Shown here: positions 9,901-21,668 of the stretch, in pieces
Position numbering within the stretch: position 1 is the stretch's first letter
How the letters are laid out: the number at the start of each line of letters is the position of its first letter
DNA from: Adiantum capillus-veneris
Taxonomy: Eukaryota > Streptophyta > Polypodiopsida > Polypodiales > Pteridaceae
Assembly (NCBI GenBank): GCA_014529385.2
Contig: CM043969.1
Location: forward strand, 67,094,676 to 67,158,675
Length of the DNA stretch: 64,000 bases
Direction of reading: 5' to 3'
Notes under the pieces: model-generated
Database searches by the model: none
Told to the model about the DNA's origin: nothing
The model's input: only the letters and a program-made list of their open reading frames with translations
Program-made: the position numbers and the translations under genes

Positions 9901-10981
9901 AGATCGAGGCTCGGGGCAGCACTGCAGGAGGCTAGAATCACCAGCTCAGATTGGAGTGAAATTCGACAGGCGAAGACACGGCCCCAAATCTCGTGGGCCA
10001 GCCCCCAGGGCTTGGTGTTGTCAGAATTTCATTCTGAGGTCATCTCGGCCACCGTTCGGCTTCGACAAAGGTCTGCGCAGGCCATTTTCGACTACGTGGT
10101 CTCGACGGGTGCAGATCCGACTCTGCAAATTTGGGGTTTTCGGCCTACGACTGCAGGTGCTGAGGATATCGACACTCCCAGAGTGTTGATTTGTGTCTGT
10201 CTGCACATTGAAGGACGGCTCATAGTTCTTGGAGGCGTGTCACATACGACACGGGCGCATCTACACACAGATTGTAGGCGACATCCACTAGTTCATCAGG
10301 TAGCTTGTGTTTGCTGCTTGATATTCCAGATTTCATCCTGACGTTGCAGGTACTTCCACATGGGATGTATTGTCAGAGATGATGTATGTTTGTTGAGGGT
10401 TTGCTGGCTGTGAGTCACGCAGCAAACAACGGCCGCAGCGGTTACAGCATATAGTGGGAAATTTGTGGATGTATGACTTTGTGGGAAGTCTATGTACTGT
10501 CAGATTTACTGCAGCCTTTGTTGAGGGTCGAGTGAGGTTTTATTGAGCTGGGGGATTCTCGAATGTTGAGATCCTTTCGGTGATACAGGTCTTGGAGCGA
10601 TCCCTCGAGCACCCTTAGATAGGCAGCTAGGATGTATTGATTGTGAGTTAGACAGTTGGGATTGCATCTTTGCTTTACTTCCGTTGAGGCATTGTCGCAG
10701 TCTATGCTTACAGGACATTGACAGGACAGTCAGAGATAGTACAGGTGCAGGACAGGTTTACCCGCAGCTTACAGTGTCAGAGAGACAGTGTTTTTTGAGC
10801 TGTGTTTTGGTCTGTTTTTAGTACACCATAGCCATTTTACAAAGGAGACTCTGCCAAAATTTCTGCAGAATCTGAAGCTTTCTTGGTTCATTTGACAGGT
10901 TGATATTGGTTCAGAGGTCAGTTTACAGGGGAAACTCTGCCGAATTTTTCCCAGAAAAGTAAACTACTATTAAGCGTAGCT
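9901..10981 (+). other. Copia 5' untranslated leader
   Basis: About 1.08 kb between primer site and gag without a coding region I can support. The part from about 10400 onward is nearly identical to 62529-63085. A leader this long relative to a 192-bp LTR is notable and may hold packaging or translation signals (inference). Confidence 0.8.
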
Positions 10982-11790
10982 ATGGCTAGATCACAGGACA
11001 CTACTCTTTACAATATCAAGAAGCTGGATGGAACCAATTTCCCATTGTGGAAGAAGCAGATTTGGCACGTGTTGGTACAAAAGAAGCAGATAAAACCTAT
11101 AAAGCTCAAGGGGATAAAACCAGAAGATATGGACGAAGATGAATGGAGCGAAATGGATCAATTGGCACTTTCTACCATTATGCTGACTTTGGCAGAAAGC
11201 GTTTACTTCAATGTAGCAGACGAGATGTCGGCTTATCAAGCATGGTTAAAGCTGAGTGATCTTTATGAGAAGCAGAGTGCAGCTTCACAGGTATACTGGC
11301 TTAAGAAGCTTGTTGACTTGAAGATGAAAGAAGGGACACCTATGTCCAATCATCTGAATGAATTCAAAACAATCTATAGTCAGTTGTCAGCTCAATGTGT
11401 CAAGTTTGATGAACCTGTTAGAGCTATGTTCTTGTTGATCACATTGCCGGAAAGTTGGGACACTTTTTGCACAGCTTTGAGTAATTCTGCACCTCCAGAT
11501 GGTTTGAACATAGCAGGTGTAGAAGGAAGTCAGCTTACTGAAGAAACCAATAGAAAGACAATGGACAAAGGCAAAGGAACAGCCTTAGTTGTCAGGGTAA
11601 GGACCAAAGAAAAGTACAAAGGTGGAAAGAGGAATCAATCTCGTAGCAAGTCCCGCAGTGCTAAAGGCAAGAGTGACATAGAATGCTACCATTGTGGCAA
11701 GAAGGGTCACATGAAAAGAGACTGCAGAGAATGAAAAGCATAAAAAGGCAAAGAGAAAGCTGAAGACCATGGTGAGAAGAACAAGTCCTC
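10982..11790 (+). pseudogene. Copia gag (UBN2-type) with CCHC zinc knuckle
   Basis: The start ATGGCTAGATCACAG follows the leader. The N terminus LYNIKKLDGTNFPLWKKQI is the copia gag signature (L-x-G-x-N-F/Y-x-x-W), and CYHCGKKGHMKRDC is the nucleocapsid knuckle (about 11683-11724). Directly after the knuckle, TGA (11732) and TAA (about 11741) stop the frame. The second copy at 63868 onward has TGG and GAA at these codons, so these are point nonsense changes. Beyond them the same frame continues into protease. Confidence 0.92.
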
Positions 11791-12211
11791 AGTGAAGATT
11801 CAAGAAATAAATGTGACAAACACTGTTACAGAGGATGACAGTTTAGTGTCAGGAGACATCTACTTCTTGAAGAATACAATGGACTCAGCTCTTCTTACAG
11901 CATCTGATGGAAATGCACTGAGTGACTGGATTATAGACTTAGGGGCATCACTTCATGTGTCTCCAAACAAGGAGTGGTTTACCTCTTATGTGACCACTAA
12001 AGATCATGTTCGGCTAGGCAATGGGCAGACATGTGAGATCTTAGGTGTTGGAGATGTACAATTGAAGTTTCAGAATGGCTCTTCTTTCACGCTGAAGAAT
12101 GTGAGACATGTTCCCGCTATTACAAAGAGCTTGATCAGCACAGGTTTACTTGATGATGGTGGCTACCCACTTTTGGACAGAACATGTGGAAGATATCCAA
12201 GGGTTCTATGA
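11791..12211 (+). pseudogene. Copia aspartic protease region
   Basis: In frame with gag. WIIDLGASLHVSPNKEW (about 11930-11975) is the retropepsin active-site region, with the usual D-S-G-A changed to D-L-G-A (TTA in place of TCA). The frame breaks at about 12170 (GGCTACCCACTTTTGG), where one base appears lost; integrase continues in the next frame. Protease would cleave the polyprotein. Confidence 0.85.
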
Positions 12212-13269
12212 CAGTAGCACATGGAGTAAAGTCTGGAGGACTTTACATGATTTATGTGTCAAATGTCTCTAAAAATGTAATCAATGTAACCGAGCAGCCG
12301 AACGTTTCTTTGTGGCATAGCCGGTTAGGACATATGTCCAAGAAGGGAATGGAAATCTTGTCTCGTTCTGGTTATTTGCCTGGCTTTTCATTTAATGATT
12401 TTGAATTCTGTGAACATTGTCTGTATGGTAAGCAAACACAGCAGCCACATAAGCATAGAAGCAGTAGAAGAGATACACAGTTGGCACTTGTTCATAGTGA
12501 TTTGTGTGGACCTATGCCTAACCTATCTCTAGGGGGAGCTTCTTACTTTATGACATTTATAGATGATTACTCGAGGAAAGTATGGGTTTACTTTCTCAAG
12601 CACAAGGATGAAGCGTTTAGTGTTTTCAAAACGTTTGTGACACTTGTGGAGAATCAGAGTGGCAAGAAGCTTAAATGCTTACGCACTGACAATGGTGGAG
12701 AGTATGTTTCAAAGGCCTTTCAGGACTTTTGTGAGTCAAAAGGTATAAAACGTGAACTTACTACTCCTTACAATCCTCCTCAAAATGGTGTTGCTGAGAG
12801 GATGAATAGGACCATACAAGAGAAGGTCAGAAGTATGTTGTCTAGTGCACAGCTGCCAAATGGGTTTTGGGCTGAAGCTGTATCAACAGTTGTTCATCTT
12901 GTAAATAGATCTCCTAGCAAGGTTTTGCAGAAGGATTCAGTGCCAGAGATGGTATGGTCAGGCAAAATGCCCTCATACAAGCATCTCAGAGTCTTTGGCT
13001 GTGAGGCATATACTCACGTTCCAAAGGAATTTAGGAACAAACTTGAGCCAAAGAGTAGAAAGTGCATCTTTCTAGGCTATGGTAATTCTGGTGAGATGGG
13101 GTACAGACTTTGGGAGCCCGAATCCAGAAAGGTTGTCCGCAGCAATGATGCTCACTTTAATGAATCCAAATATCATTCTAAAACAGAGAGGGTTGAGGAA
13201 ATTAGAAGAGTTGTCTTCCAAGAAGATGGACCTGCACGTGCAAGACAAAATGTCAGGGCTCAAGAGTAG
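12184..13269 (+). pseudogene. Copia integrase
   Basis: LWHSRLGHMS followed by CEHCLYGKQ is the N-terminal zinc-binding GAG-pre-integrase module (H-x-H, C-x2-C). The catalytic core has the D-D-E residues in VHSDLCGPM, RTDNGGEY and NGVAERMNR. The copia-type C terminus follows (GYRLWEPESRKV). The frame is open until TAG at 13267-13269, a single in-frame stop before RT. Integrase inserts the cDNA; all catalytic residues remain. Confidence 0.93.
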
Positions 13270-13284
13270 CAAGGACAGGATAGA

Positions 13285-14964
13285 GTGGAACCACAGGTTG
13301 TGGCTGAGCCTGAGCCTGAGCCACGTATTGTGCGTAGATCTGGACGTGTCACGCGACCTCCTGATAGGTTTGTTCCATCTATGAACTATGTCATGTTGAC
13401 TGATTGCAATGAGCCTTCATGTTACAAGGAAGCAGTGCAAATGAAGGACTCCGGGAATTGGCAATTGGCCATGCAGTTAGAGATGACAGCTCTGCATAAA
13501 AACAAGACATGGAAGCTAGTTAAATTACCACAGGGCAAAAAGGCTCTACCTTGTAAATGGGTTTACAGGTATAAGATCACCGCTTATGATAGTCAGCCAA
13601 AGTACAAAGCAAGGCTTGTTACCAAGGGCTTTAAGCAAGAACAAGGCATTGACTTTGATGAAGTCTTCTCTCCGGTGGTCAAGATGACTACATTGAGATG
13701 CTTTCTTGCATTGGTTGCCATATTAGATTTGGTGTTGCACCAAATGGATGTCAAGACAGCGTTCTTGCATGGTGATTTAGATGTGGAAATTTACATGCAG
13801 CAGCCAGAAGGGTTTGTTGAGAAAGGCAAGGAAGATTGGGTATGCCAGTTGTTAAAGAGTCTTTATGGCTTAAAACAATCACCGAGGGCATGGTACCATA
13901 AATTCCACAAGTTTATGCTTTCTCAAGGCTACAAACATAGTGAGTTCGATCACTGTCTATATACAAAGAAGGCTAAGGATGGTAGTTGGCTGATCCTTAT
14001 TTTGTATGTGGATGACATGTTGATTGCTGGCAAGCACTTGGAAGAAATTTTAGCTTTGAAGTCAAAGATGGAAAAATCGTTTGACATGAAAGACATGGGT
14101 GAGGCAAGTCATATACTTGGTATGCGCATTGAGAGAGACAGATCAAAGAAGTTGATTTGGTTATCTCAAACAGAGTATATTGACAAGGGTTTGCAACGTT
14201 TCAATATGGAGAAGGGAAAGGCACTGAGTGTTCGATTGCCACCATATGTGAAACTTAGCAAACAAGATTGTCCTGTGTCTGAGGAAGAACAGGCTGAAAT
14301 GGATAAGATTCCATATGCGTCTGCAGTGGGTAGTTTGATGTATGCAATGATTGCTACTCGCCCAGACATTGCATTTGCAGTGGGAGTAGTAAGTCGATAC
14401 ATGTCAAACCCAGGCAAGAAACATTGGGAGGCAGTGAAAGGAATATTGAGATACCTAAAAGCTACAAAGAGTATGCGTATATGCTATGGGAGTCAGGAGC
14501 TAAGTGTAAAGGGTTTTACAGACTCAGATTATGCAGGTGACTTAGACAACCGAAGGTCTACGTCAGGGTATGTCTTTACATTGGCTGGTGGAGTAGTATC
14601 ATGGCGTTCTAGATTACAAGATTGTGTTACTCAGTCTACTACAGCGGCTGAATATGTTGCAGCATCAGAGGCATGCAAAGAATCAATTTGGCTTAATCGA
14701 CTAGTAACAGATTTGGGAATCAAAGAAGAGATGCCTGTGTTATATTGTGATAGTCAAAGTGCTATACAATTGGCTCGCAATCCAGTTTATCACTCAAAGA
14801 CAAAGCATGTGGATGTGAAGTATCATTTCATCAGGGAAATGCTTGAGGATAAGCAACTTCAGCTTGTCAAAGTTCACACCACAGAAAATCCTGCTGATCT
14901 ACTTACAAAAGGACTTCCCTCAGAGAGCTTTGCGCATTTTCGCAAGCAGTTAGGTGTAGGGTAG
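13285..14964 (+). CDS. Copia reverse transcriptase-RNase H
   Basis: A 559-codon open frame, in frame with integrase. RT motifs: KWVYRYKI, KARLVTKGFKQ, DVKTAFLHGDL, SLYGLKQSPRAWY, and the catalytic YVDDMLIAG at about 14000. RNase H: GFTDSDYAGDLDNRRSTSGY, then AAEYVAASEA, LYCDSQSAIQLA, and KHVDVKYHFIRE. Full length for the family and undamaged. As it has no own start in a normal copia element, it would be made only as part of the polyprotein, which is blocked upstream. Confidence 0.95.
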   Translation: MEPQVVAEPEPEPRIVRRSGRVTRPPDRFVPSMNYVMLTDCNEPSCYKEAVQMKDSGNWQLAMQLEMTALHKNKTWKLVKLPQGKKALPCKWVYRYKITAYDSQPKYKARLVTKGFKQEQGIDFDEVFSPVVKMTTLRCFLALVAILDLVLHQMDVKTAFLHGDLDVEIYMQQPEGFVEKGKEDWVCQLLKSLYGLKQSPRAWYHKFHKFMLSQGYKHSEFDHCLYTKKAKDGSWLILILYVDDMLIAGKHLEEILALKSKMEKSFDMKDMGEASHILGMRIERDRSKKLIWLSQTEYIDKGLQRFNMEKGKALSVRLPPYVKLSKQDCPVSEEEQAEMDKIPYASAVGSLMYAMIATRPDIAFAVGVVSRYMSNPGKKHWEAVKGILRYLKATKSMRICYGSQELSVKGFTDSDYAGDLDNRRSTSGYVFTLAGGVVSWRSRLQDCVTQSTTAAEYVAASEACKESIWLNRLVTDLGIKEEMPVLYCDSQSAIQLARNPVYHSKTKHVDVKYHFIREMLEDKQLQLVKVHTTENPADLLTKGLPSESFAHFRKQLGVG

Positions 14965-15039
14965 TACATCACTTCTCTACATCTCTTGTATATTAGCTTG
15001 CATAGTAGCTTCTCTCACACTTAAAGTACCACATTGGAC

Positions 15040-15053
15040 TTTAAGTGGGAGGT
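15040..15053 (+). promoter_or_regulatory. Copia polypurine tract
   Basis: AAGTGGGAGGT immediately before the TGTTGGGG of the 3' LTR, the plus-strand priming site. Confidence 0.85.
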
Positions 15054-15245
15054 TGTTGGGGTATAAAGCCCAATGTGGTCGCCCAGGTAAGTAGGCGGGC
15101 CGCCAGGTATGTACACATATTCTTTTGTAAAAACCTAATAAGAACTCACTATGCTCTACACATTACAGTAGAGCGAGTTCACCATATCGTCGTGCTCTTC
15201 TTCTCGCACTCTCTCTCGCGTCGCACTTCCGCTTGTACTCCTTCA
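15054..15245 (+). repeat. Copia 3' LTR (192 bp)
   Basis: TGTTGGGGTATAAAG to CTCCTTCA; same length as the 5' LTR, three substitutions, followed by the GCTCT duplication at 15246-15250. Confidence 0.95.
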
Positions 15246-15250
15246 GCTCT

Positions 15251-16620
15251 TGCAAGCCAAAAAGCACTGCAAGGTTAGACCTCCTATCCCTACCCTTAGT
15301 ATTCATGTATTATGCACGCACCACATGTCTACTACACCTATCATTGCATGTTCACACGAATAGCCCACTCATTTATATAGCTATTATGAGCCTAAGAATG
15401 CTCCATTCCATGCACTAATGCCCTTACAAAGCAGGAGTAACGAAGTGTATACATCAAAAGCCACTCAACGCTACTGGGAAACCACTAAAATTGAGTAAGC
15501 TTAAGTCTCTTGCATAGCATTTCTTAACCATGCATACTCTGAATCGCATACTTAGGGCCAATTTGGGCCATGCATTCGACACTTTGCTTTCCTAGACACC
15601 CAAACACGTGCCCCAGAGTGCACAAGAAACACACAAGGGGGAAAAGGTCAAGTTAAACAAGCAAATAGGGATGGATAAGTAAATAACTCCAAATCAGCTA
15701 GAATTGACAAAATATGGATCTGAAGACACTCAAAATATTCAAATAAGAAAGTAAATCCATGGGTAGAATGGGAAGGACAAGGAAATCAACTAGTACCCAA
15801 AAAAGGAGAAAAAACAACAAGGAATGAGTAGTCCGGTTCACACCATCCGGGTTCACAAAGCTGGAGCAAATCAGACACTTTTTTACCAAAACTAACATGA
15901 TAGGGTTGAAGAGCATAGCCATATGAACAAGAATGAAAAATCAAATGTCAATAATTTTAAAGATGAAGTTTTGTCAAGTCGGGTTCATGGTTCAGACATA
16001 TAGAAGAAGTCATTACAAAATCTAATATTATAGGAATGCATAAAAAGATGTTGAGAATCATCCTAGCATATCAAATGTCAAAGACAGATCAAGGAATGAG
16101 GAGCCGGGTTAGCGGGTGGTCGGGTTCATGCAGACAAAAAAGTAAAAAAAGAGACCTAAAAATTCATTTATGCATTGTGACTTAAGTGAAAGTGAGAGAG
16201 AGCTTTGTGAAAGTGATCATTCCCTCAATTTGCATGCACCATACGATGCCTACGGACGAGCATCTCACCGCCGACAGACGCTATCATTATGATCACAATA
16301 GGTGCGTTTACATTTTGATATATGCATATCGCACCTTCATGCGCTTGGGTTTTAGGTTACGTACAGGTACCCGGGGGTGTGAGCCAAAATTTACGCTCCA
16401 CCACATCTTGCCATAGCCCTAGTCCTGCAAAAGCGCTATCGAAATTTTTACAGCCATACAACATAATGCACGGGCACGAGGTAGGTGTTACACATTTTGA
16501 AAAAGAAATGGGAGAGAGAATCTTCAAATATGCTTTCAGCTTTGGGAGTTGGAGTTCCAGTAGAACTGAGGTCTCTTCATTATCTATGCCTTTTTGTTGT
16601 GCTTTGCAACAAGTCAAGCC
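15251..16620. other. No gene recognised; flank of the interrupted Ty3 element
   Basis: The first few codons (ASQKALQG) resume the Ty3 frame after the copia insertion; the rest is AT-rich with many stops. A weak repeat of GGGTTC/CCGGGTT-like words occurs at about 15838-16130. Nothing else is supported. Confidence 0.4.
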
Positions 16621-16624
16621 TTTC

Positions 16625-16900
16625 AATTTGTAAACCCACTTTGTACCAATGGCTTTTTTTCCAGTAGGAAAATCAAATAAAGTCCATGTGTCATTTTCTA
16701 TAAGTGCATTATATTTAGATTGCATGGGAGCCATCCAGTTTTTTGAATTCTGTGCTTCATCAAAAGACAGAGGTTCCTCAACATCACATAAGCTAGACAC
16801 AACCAAATCATATCAATCTGATGCATAAGATGCATGGCGATAACTTGAACAAGTATGACTAGACAAAGGTGCATCCGATTTACTGTCATGCTGCCATGTG
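16625..16900 (-). pseudogene. Copia RT N-terminal fragment
   Basis: Minus strand: EPLSFDEAQNSKNWMAPMQS, then LIENDTWTL and KKAIGTKWVYKLK. This is the start of the copia RT domain (W-x-x-A-M-x-x-E-x-x-A-L-x-x-N-x-T-W). Homology stops after WVYKLKG, where RT sequence should continue, so the 5' side (16357-16620) is unrelated. No LTR is found nearby. Confidence 0.75.
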
Positions 16901-16949
16901 AACTCTTCGACGAGTGCTACACTGTTGCATGGATCCCAGAGGCTTCAAT

Positions 16950-17447
16950 GAGTCAAATAACAGGAGCAGCCCTCCTACAAGCATACTTTGTGAATGAGTA
17001 AGGACAAAGAGTCCTCACGTCTATGCCCCCACTGAAGAAATGTGGCAACTCGCAAGAGCAGCTGAGCAAGCTAAGCGCATTCTAGATGCTGCTAATTTAT
17101 GGTGCTTTCAAACTAAAGACATGGAGACCAGATTATAGGAGAGCATGGGAACTCGAGAAGACAATAAACAAGGCAGGGGAAGCTACCCTCATAAGCTTTG
17201 ACGACAACCCCGTGATAGTCTTTGGAGTGATGAAATAGAGCAAAAATTGAATGCCACAATCGAGGCTAAAAATGAAGCTTCTTGCAAGCTAATGGAAAGA
17301 GAAGAAGAACTTCGTCAGAAGGAAGCTGAAGAATTAGAGGCTTCTTTGCAAGAAAGTAGCAAGCAGGCCAAGGAAGAAAAAAGGAGAATGGAAGAGGAAA
17401 AAGAACGAAGCATAGAGCAGGAAGCTCTAGTGCACACCTTGAAGTAG
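16950..17447 (+). pseudogene. Coiled-coil polypeptide fragment, family not recognised
   Basis: The longest part (17247-17447) is highly charged: EREEELRQKEAEELEASLQE with heptad-like spacing, and preceding sequence reads EEMWQLARAAEQAKRILDAA. Such coiled coils occur in gag or pre-gag regions and in many cellular proteins, so no function is claimed. A similar frame resumes at about 17900. Confidence 0.35.
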
Positions 17448-17590
17448 ATGTACCTCCTTAAAGACCACCTCCCTTTGAAGTCCACAAGAAGATTTAGAAA
17501 TTTTCTCATGTAGAAAACGGAGTCTTCTTCAGTGTGTTTGGTATGATGCATAACATCATGAGCTTCTGCTCGAGAGGCATTTCATACTTA

Positions 17591-17664
17591 CTAGGTACGA
17601 TTGGGGACAGGGGACCACCGACCCCCCCCCAGGCCGATGGTCCCCTGCCCCAAATCGTAACTAG
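17591..17664. repeat. GC-rich hairpin, 30-base arms
   Basis: 17591-17620 and 17635-17664 are inverted repeats with about four mismatches or gaps: CTAGGTACGATT then GGGGACAGGGGACC, mirrored by GGTCCCCTGCCCC then AATCGTAACTAG. The loop is ACCCCCCCCCAGGC. It is far more GC-rich than its surroundings. Confidence 0.8.
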
Positions 17665-17879
17665 CTAGGTTTGCAGTGCCTCCCTTAGAAAAGCTCATGA
17701 TGTTGAGGTTAGTGACCATGTGGGAATTATTGTGAGAATTTGTCCAAAACTTCTTCTGGTCATTCAAATCCTGAATTCATCCCCACGGACACATCGTGAA
17801 GGAAAAGCCCTAGTGGGAGCACCGCAAGCCACCAACACTCCAAAGCCACCTCCATTCCTTTATGTTTCTGGAAGAACAA

Positions 17880-18457
17880 TCAACGAATAAAGAGAAGACG
17901 CTGTACGTGATAGCCAGAGGGAGATGGAGAAAGTCATGAAAAAAGCTGTGGCTCATACCTACTCACATTTGGACAAGCATTCATATGAAATAGTGGCACA
18001 ATATGTGAATCTGATGCGCAATAAAGGAGTGTGTGCCCTTGATCAAGTAAGCAACCCAAACTATTACAAGATGTGATGAAAAGGTCCATGACAACCATGA
18101 TAGAGTTGAGCATGGTTGTCCTATATAAAGATCACATGCAAGCTAGTATAGAGAAAATGAGCATTGAGTTTGTAAAGAATACCGCTCAGGCTCTCACACA
18201 AATACAACATAGGAAAAATGCAGCTCTCCATAAAGCTGAATGTTTTAATAATCGTCTGCAATAAAAACTTCAAATCAAAAAACAAGCTGAAGAAGCCCTG
18301 GTGGAGCTAAAAGCAACTATGCAGCCAAAAGATGACAAGCTCACTTTGCTTCAAACTTAAATTGAAACTCTATAAGCCGAAATGGAAGAGGGTAAAGTGC
18401 GGGTCAAACAATTGAAAGATGAAATGGCACGTACCCAAGAGGAATACTGGACAGCAG
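17880..18457 (+). pseudogene. Second coiled-coil fragment, possibly same frame family as 16950-17447
   Basis: Pieces read MEKVMKKAVAHTYSHLDKHS, then NTAQALTQIQHRKNAALHKA and VRVKQLKDEMARTQEEYWTA, with stops between them. Charged and helical, no catalytic motif. It may be the remains of one long coiled-coil protein or element ORF split by the 17591-17664 hairpin. Confidence 0.35.
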
Positions 18458-18650
18458 AGCAGCTTTTGAAATTGAACACTTGGTCATCAAAAATTACCAC
18501 AGGGCATGAGGTGTAGTTTTGATTGCCACAAAAAAAGCCCAAAAAACTTTTAAAAAAAGCAGCTTTTGAAATTGAACACTTGGTCATCAAAAATTACCAC
18601 AGGGCATGAGGTGTCGTTTTGATTGCCACAAAAAAACCCAAAAATAGCCC
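18458..18650. repeat. 100-bp direct tandem duplication
   Basis: AGCAGCTTTTGAAATTGAAC starts at 18458 and again at 18558, exactly 100 bases apart. The copies are nearly identical (GTGTAGTTTT/GTGTCGTTTT; AAAAAAAGCCC/AAAAAAACCC). The second copy is followed by further AAAACCC words. Confidence 0.9.
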
Positions 18651-20440
18651 AAAAACTCAAAAAATGAGCATTTAAGCTCGCAAGTTTTATTTTGAAAAAA
18701 ATATGGCTAAAAAATCTTAAAATTCCTACATCATGCTTCATTTAATAATGAATGATCTTGAAAACAATGGAGAATTGACGAATTTACAATCACATGTTTA
18801 ACTTAGAAAAATTACATTCCCATAATCACATCAATTTTTGACCAATTAATAAAACATAAACTTTGTGATTTCACTATTGTGATGATAAATGCAAATAAAA
18901 CACATGCTTATAATTTACAAACCCCAAATTTTGCATCTAATTTTTCAAAAAGTCAAGTAACAAGATTGTCTCTACTTTTGCAACAAAGTTTTATAAACAA
19001 AACTAAAAACTAAAATTATGAAGCAAGTTTGAAAGCATATTTCTTCTCTTTGTCATTCACAATTTGTTTTTCTTTCCCTTCTAGAAGACAATATAAGATA
19101 TTGTGGGAGGTATTTTCTCTAACATCAACAAGATAGCTTACCACTTTGAAAACTCTTTCCTCATTGTTGAGACCTTTATCATCAACGACATAAAGAAATA
19201 AGAGGTTCAATAATTGTTTGATTGTGCCCCCAAAAACACCTACTTGAATTGACCAAGCATGACCTTTAGGCTTCTTTTGTCGTGCATGCTCCCAAAGGAT
19301 TTAAACATCATGAGTTGATGCTTTTTTTTGTTTATGATAGGTAGCAAGTATACCTCTAGGGGGAACAATGACTCTATGTAAAGGCACCATTGGTAAATTC
19401 TCGTCAACTTGAGCTTGTTCTAAAAATTGATGAGCAGCTAACAAATTTCGTCGAGCGAGGAGCACCACTCTCGTAAGTGAAAGGAGGTGGAAGCAATTGT
19501 CTTCTAGAATCTGCTCCAACGATTGACACACACATCCTAAGTGCTTGAAAGTGAGGACTGATGGGAGCAAGTTTACTACGTGAGGGAGTGAGTGAACTTG
19601 TCCTAAACCAATTAGAGAAGATGAAGATTGATTAGAGTGGTTAGATTGTTGACCTCTACTTTGCTTCTTAAAAACATGAGCATCACTAGAAGGAGAAGGC
19701 TTTACAAAGAAGAAGCTGCAAAAATCGACAAAAGAACCATAAATTCTTGCTATCAAGCATGCCAAATCCAAAATATATACTTAAAAACAACAAGAAGGAT
19801 ATAAAATTTGCAAAAAAATCAAACAAAGAAGATTAAAAAATCCCTCATATTTCACGGCTTTCTTAAGTACAAAATTAAGAATTTATGCGTATTTAAAGAA
19901 AAAGAATCAAAGTATGTATTTAGTTATGGCACAATAGATCTTTATATGTAAGCAAAATGATACCAAAAGCAAGATTATTATGCTAGTTACATCTCCCTTG
20001 CTCTAGTGTTTCAACAACAATAGGTGTTACAAAAGTACTCACACTATCTCTTTGTGGAGTGGCTAGAGCAACACTCAACGGTTCAATCTCCAAACCAACC
20101 ACATGATCTCACAAATTTCTTACAACAAGTACTTGTTTAACCAAGGAAGACCAAAGAGAGTAGTTATACCATCCAACCTACACTCTTTGAAAGTACATTA
20201 AGAATAGAAGAATCACACTTGATTTCTTGTTGTGTCCTTATGCATATGACAATAATGCGTACAAAGATCTACACAACCAATGTATCAAACAACCAATGGA
20301 AACTTTCTCTGCACAAGATTGACAAAACATAGCTCTCTTTGTATCTACAATCCATCAAGCATGTGTAATTCTAACCTCCACACCAATACATGTTTTCTGT
20401 AAGATACACAAGAAGTTTTTTTGTATGGCTGAAAACTATC
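18651..20440. other. AT-rich region without a recognised gene
   Basis: A 156-codon minus-strand frame at 19301-19771, with a second short one at 19016-19210 (NNEERVFKVVSYLVDV), might be one degraded protein-coding piece; I see no known motif. The rest has no supported features. Confidence 0.3.
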
Positions 20441-20462
20441 TTCCGCTGCACAAAAGCCAAGC

Positions 20463-21668
20463 TTGGAAATGATACAAGAAGTCACTTCAAGCATGGAAAA
20501 GGGAAGCAAGACATCTATTATTCCAACTTTGGAAGAGGATGTGCCTGCAAACAAACCACCAGTGGTTGAAACTCAAAAGCCAGTGACTACGGCTGACTAT
20601 AGGGATGAGATACCTGAAATGGAGAAAGTGTTGTTCAGTGAGATGTGGGAATCGGTGAGGAAGCATGTGAGGGAGACATCTGCTATCAAACCTCCACCTC
20701 TTTCTATGTTGGATTTCATGGGTTGACAAGCCAATGAAATGGACAATGCATCTTTGCCAGAGAATGAGCAAGCTTCAGTTTCAACACATAGAAGCAAACC
20801 CTTAGAACAATGCCATCGTACATAGGTAAATACGAGAATCATTCCCAAGTCATGCGAGTTCCATTGATGAGGAATTTTCTTCCAAAAAAGAAAGATACGT
20901 TGAACTTATAAGTGTTGTTGTTAGCACCTGTAACGTGTACCCTTTCGTTGGAAAACTTACTAAAAATCAAACCAGAACCTTGGAATGAGGTAACATCTTT
21001 TATAAGTGGGCAAGAATGAAAAAGTAGGTCCTTAGGACTGAAAGATCTTTTGAATGGGCACTCTGATGTGCATATAAAGTCGACTCCCCTGCCTCTCAAC
21101 AAAGTGAAAAAATACAAGGGTGACGATGGTAATACTATACTGCCAGTGCAGATCAACAAATTTAAATCCATAGCCATTCTAGATAGTGGACCGTCAGGGT
21201 TTAGTATAGCAATAAAATCCATATCTAAAGCATGGGGAGCACCAGCTCTAAGAAGAACAAGGATGAATCTGCAACTTGTAGATGAAAATCTTAAAAATCT
21301 TATGGGACTGCTAGAGAATGTCACTGTGGAATCTTGTGGTATCAAGTATCAGCATATGTTTGCCATAGTTAACTTTGGCAAGGACACAAACTACGAGGTT
21401 TTTGGGAAGAGCTTTCATGAAACAATTCAAGATGATCCAAGACTAGAGCTATAACTATATGTACCTCCGTAAGGAGAGCGCACTCATGAGGGTCAATCTC
21501 AAGAACCACAAATATAGGGACGTCTCTAAATCACCAGTTGAAGTGTTTGCCTCGGGTTCTTTAGAGGACTCAAAGGATTCCATGTCAGAAGATAGAGTTG
21601 ATGTATGGATATGCAATGCTTCCATCAACAGCTTTCAACTTGACAGATCCAAGTGTGGGAGGTGTTGA
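20463..21668 (+). pseudogene. Ty3/gypsy protease region (retropepsin with L-D-S-G)
   Basis: A 134-codon frame (21050-21454) reads LPVQINKFKSIAILDSGPSG. The L-D-S-G turn is the aspartic-protease active site, and EVFGKSFHE takes the place of the usual I-L-G-R-P-F. Next, RVNLKNHKYRDVSKSPVEVF (about 21500) matches RVNLKDHTYRDVLKTPIQEF at about 47350, tying this to the same lineage as the 46926 element. The upstream piece 20463-20726 is a linker ending in RKHVRETSAIKPPPLSMLD. Confidence 0.7.

Larger units (their letters stand above)
9693..15245 (+). mobile_element. Full-length Ty1/copia retrotransposon
   Basis: Complete 5.55-kb structure: 192-bp LTR, initiator-Met primer site, 1.1-kb leader, gag, protease, integrase, RT, RNase H, polypurine tract, 192-bp LTR, and a perfect GCTCT duplication. 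The order PR-INT-RT-RH is diagnostic of copia. The two LTRs differ at three positions (about 1.6 percent), so insertion is recent relative to the surrounding Ty3 debris. It is not coding-competent: two adjacent stops end gag, one frameshift lies before integrase, and one stop lies between integrase and RT. A second member of the family starts at 62529. Confidence 0.97.
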
